Below the pieces are notes generated by a model. It had not been told where the DNA came from, did no database searches, and saw only the letters and a list, made by a program, of their open reading frames with translations. Below are positions 19,684-20,092 of a DNA stretch of 20,092 nt, one piece after another; position 1 is the stretch's first letter, and each line of letters begins with the position of its first letter. This DNA is from Patescibacteria group bacterium (GTDB lineage: Bacteria > Patescibacteriota > Patescibacteriia > Patescibacteriales > VMTK01): NCBI GenBank assembly GCA_018896595.1, contig JAHIME010000088.1:1-20092 (forward strand). The letters run 5' to 3'. Both the position numbers and the translations under genes were made by a program.

Positions 19684-20092
19684 CTACAAATAAACTTCTC
19701 TCGTCTTCTCAACCATCCTCTCCAAGCCAAATTCATTTTTAGCTTTCTCTTTCGCGTTGGCGCCAAGCGATTGGCTTAAATCTGAATTGTTTATTAATCG
19801 CATTATTTTTTCCGCTAATATTTGCGGATTTTTTATTTCTGTTAATAGCCCGGTTTTTCCGTCTTTAATTAATTCCGGATTGCCGCCGGCGTTTGTCGCG
19901 ATAATCGGCAAGCCGGCTTGCATGGCTTCCATTATCGTATATGACAAACCCTCTTTAACCGACGGGCAAGCGTAAATGTCAAAAGCCGGCAGAAGCTCGG
20001 CGGCGTTGCCAACGCGTCCGGTTAGAATAATATTATTTTGTAATTGGTGGCGCTTGATTAGTTGCTCAAGGTTTTTGCGTTCAGGCCCCTCG
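19684..20092 (-). CDS. Family GT4 glycosyltransferase, C-terminal part (5' end outside window)
   Basis: The frame is open to the window edge on the minus strand (135 codons visible). NNIILTGRVGNAAELLPAFD, IYACPSVKEGLSYTIMEAMQ, AGLPIIATNAGGNPELIKDG and KTGLL form the classic GT-B C-terminal nucleotide-sugar site, with the E-x7-E motif (EGLSYTIME) and the P-x-[IV]-A-[TS]-x-x-GG-x-x-E loop. It ends in helices (EKAKNEFGLERMVEKTREVY). These enzymes transfer sugars from NDP-sugars in the cytoplasm or at the membrane face during polysaccharide synthesis. It converges on the O-antigen ligase, consistent with a surface-glycan locus. Confidence 0.88.
   Translation of the reverse strand, partial: EGPERKNLEQLIKRHQLQNNIILTGRVGNAAELLPAFDIYACPSVKEGLSYTIMEAMQAGLPIIATNAGGNPELIKDGKTGLLTEIKNPQILAEKIMRLINNSDLSQSLGANAKEKAKNEFGLERMVEKTREVYL

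Noticed and set aside
1..20092. tRNA, rRNA or tmRNA genes
   Set aside because: No cloverleaf, acceptor/T-loop pattern or rRNA-like conserved block was recognised on either strand by eye.

Overview
The window is AT-rich, gene-dense DNA that looks like a Patescibacteria (CPR), Parcubacteria-type genome. The evidence for this is a sigma factor followed by a DUF5667 protein, a large secreted S-layer-like protein with short N-terminal Y-[ILV]-x-x-DG repeats, an O-antigen ligase with C-terminal TPRs, very small genes, few Shine-Dalgarno sites, and many tiny toxin-antitoxin (TA) or defence genes. The lineage is inferred from gene content only; no rRNA or tRNA is present.

Left flank (1-5990). It holds the 3' end of a sigma-70 family gene, a REP-like hairpin repeat, a DUF5667 membrane protein, and a two-gene DUF4258/DUF2283 module that is probably TA-like. 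A structured 440-base intergenic leader follows, then a 1152-aa S-layer-like gene, a strong terminator, and the broken end of a PA14-domain gene.

Middle (about 5990-17150). This is a run of about eleven small cassettes. Most carry their own consensus sigma-70 promoter, one to three accessory genes, and then a copy of the 3' end of a TPR-coding gene, up to about 70 codons long and usually shorter. A boundary sequence with the core CAATAAGCCGCGCG follows and leads into the next promoter. Cargo, in order: a truncated Bro-N protein; two small unknown proteins with a caspase-like protease; a DUF4143 AAA ATPase; a zinc-ribbon protein with a decayed coiled-coil gene; AbiEi/AbiEii; MntA/HepT; a broken HEPN gene with an orphan nucleotidyltransferase; an orphan RelB-like antitoxin; a second DUF4143 ATPase; a coiled-coil protein; and a second AbiEi/AbiEii pair. 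In two genes (AbiEii at 10764-11531 and RelB at 13453-13770) the TPR tail is fused in frame and supplies the C-terminus. One TPR tail is interrupted by a 163-base hairpin element with inverted termini and a perfect TTTA target duplication. A structure related to that element lies in the S-layer gene's leader.

Right flank (17150-20092). It holds an O-antigen ligase/polymerase with a TPR tail, a 49-base tandem hairpin array related to the repeat at 218-352, and the 3' end of a convergent GT4 glycosyltransferase. The left and right flanks look like ordinary envelope-biogenesis chromosome. The middle looks like an accessory island built by repeated insertion at one kind of boundary.
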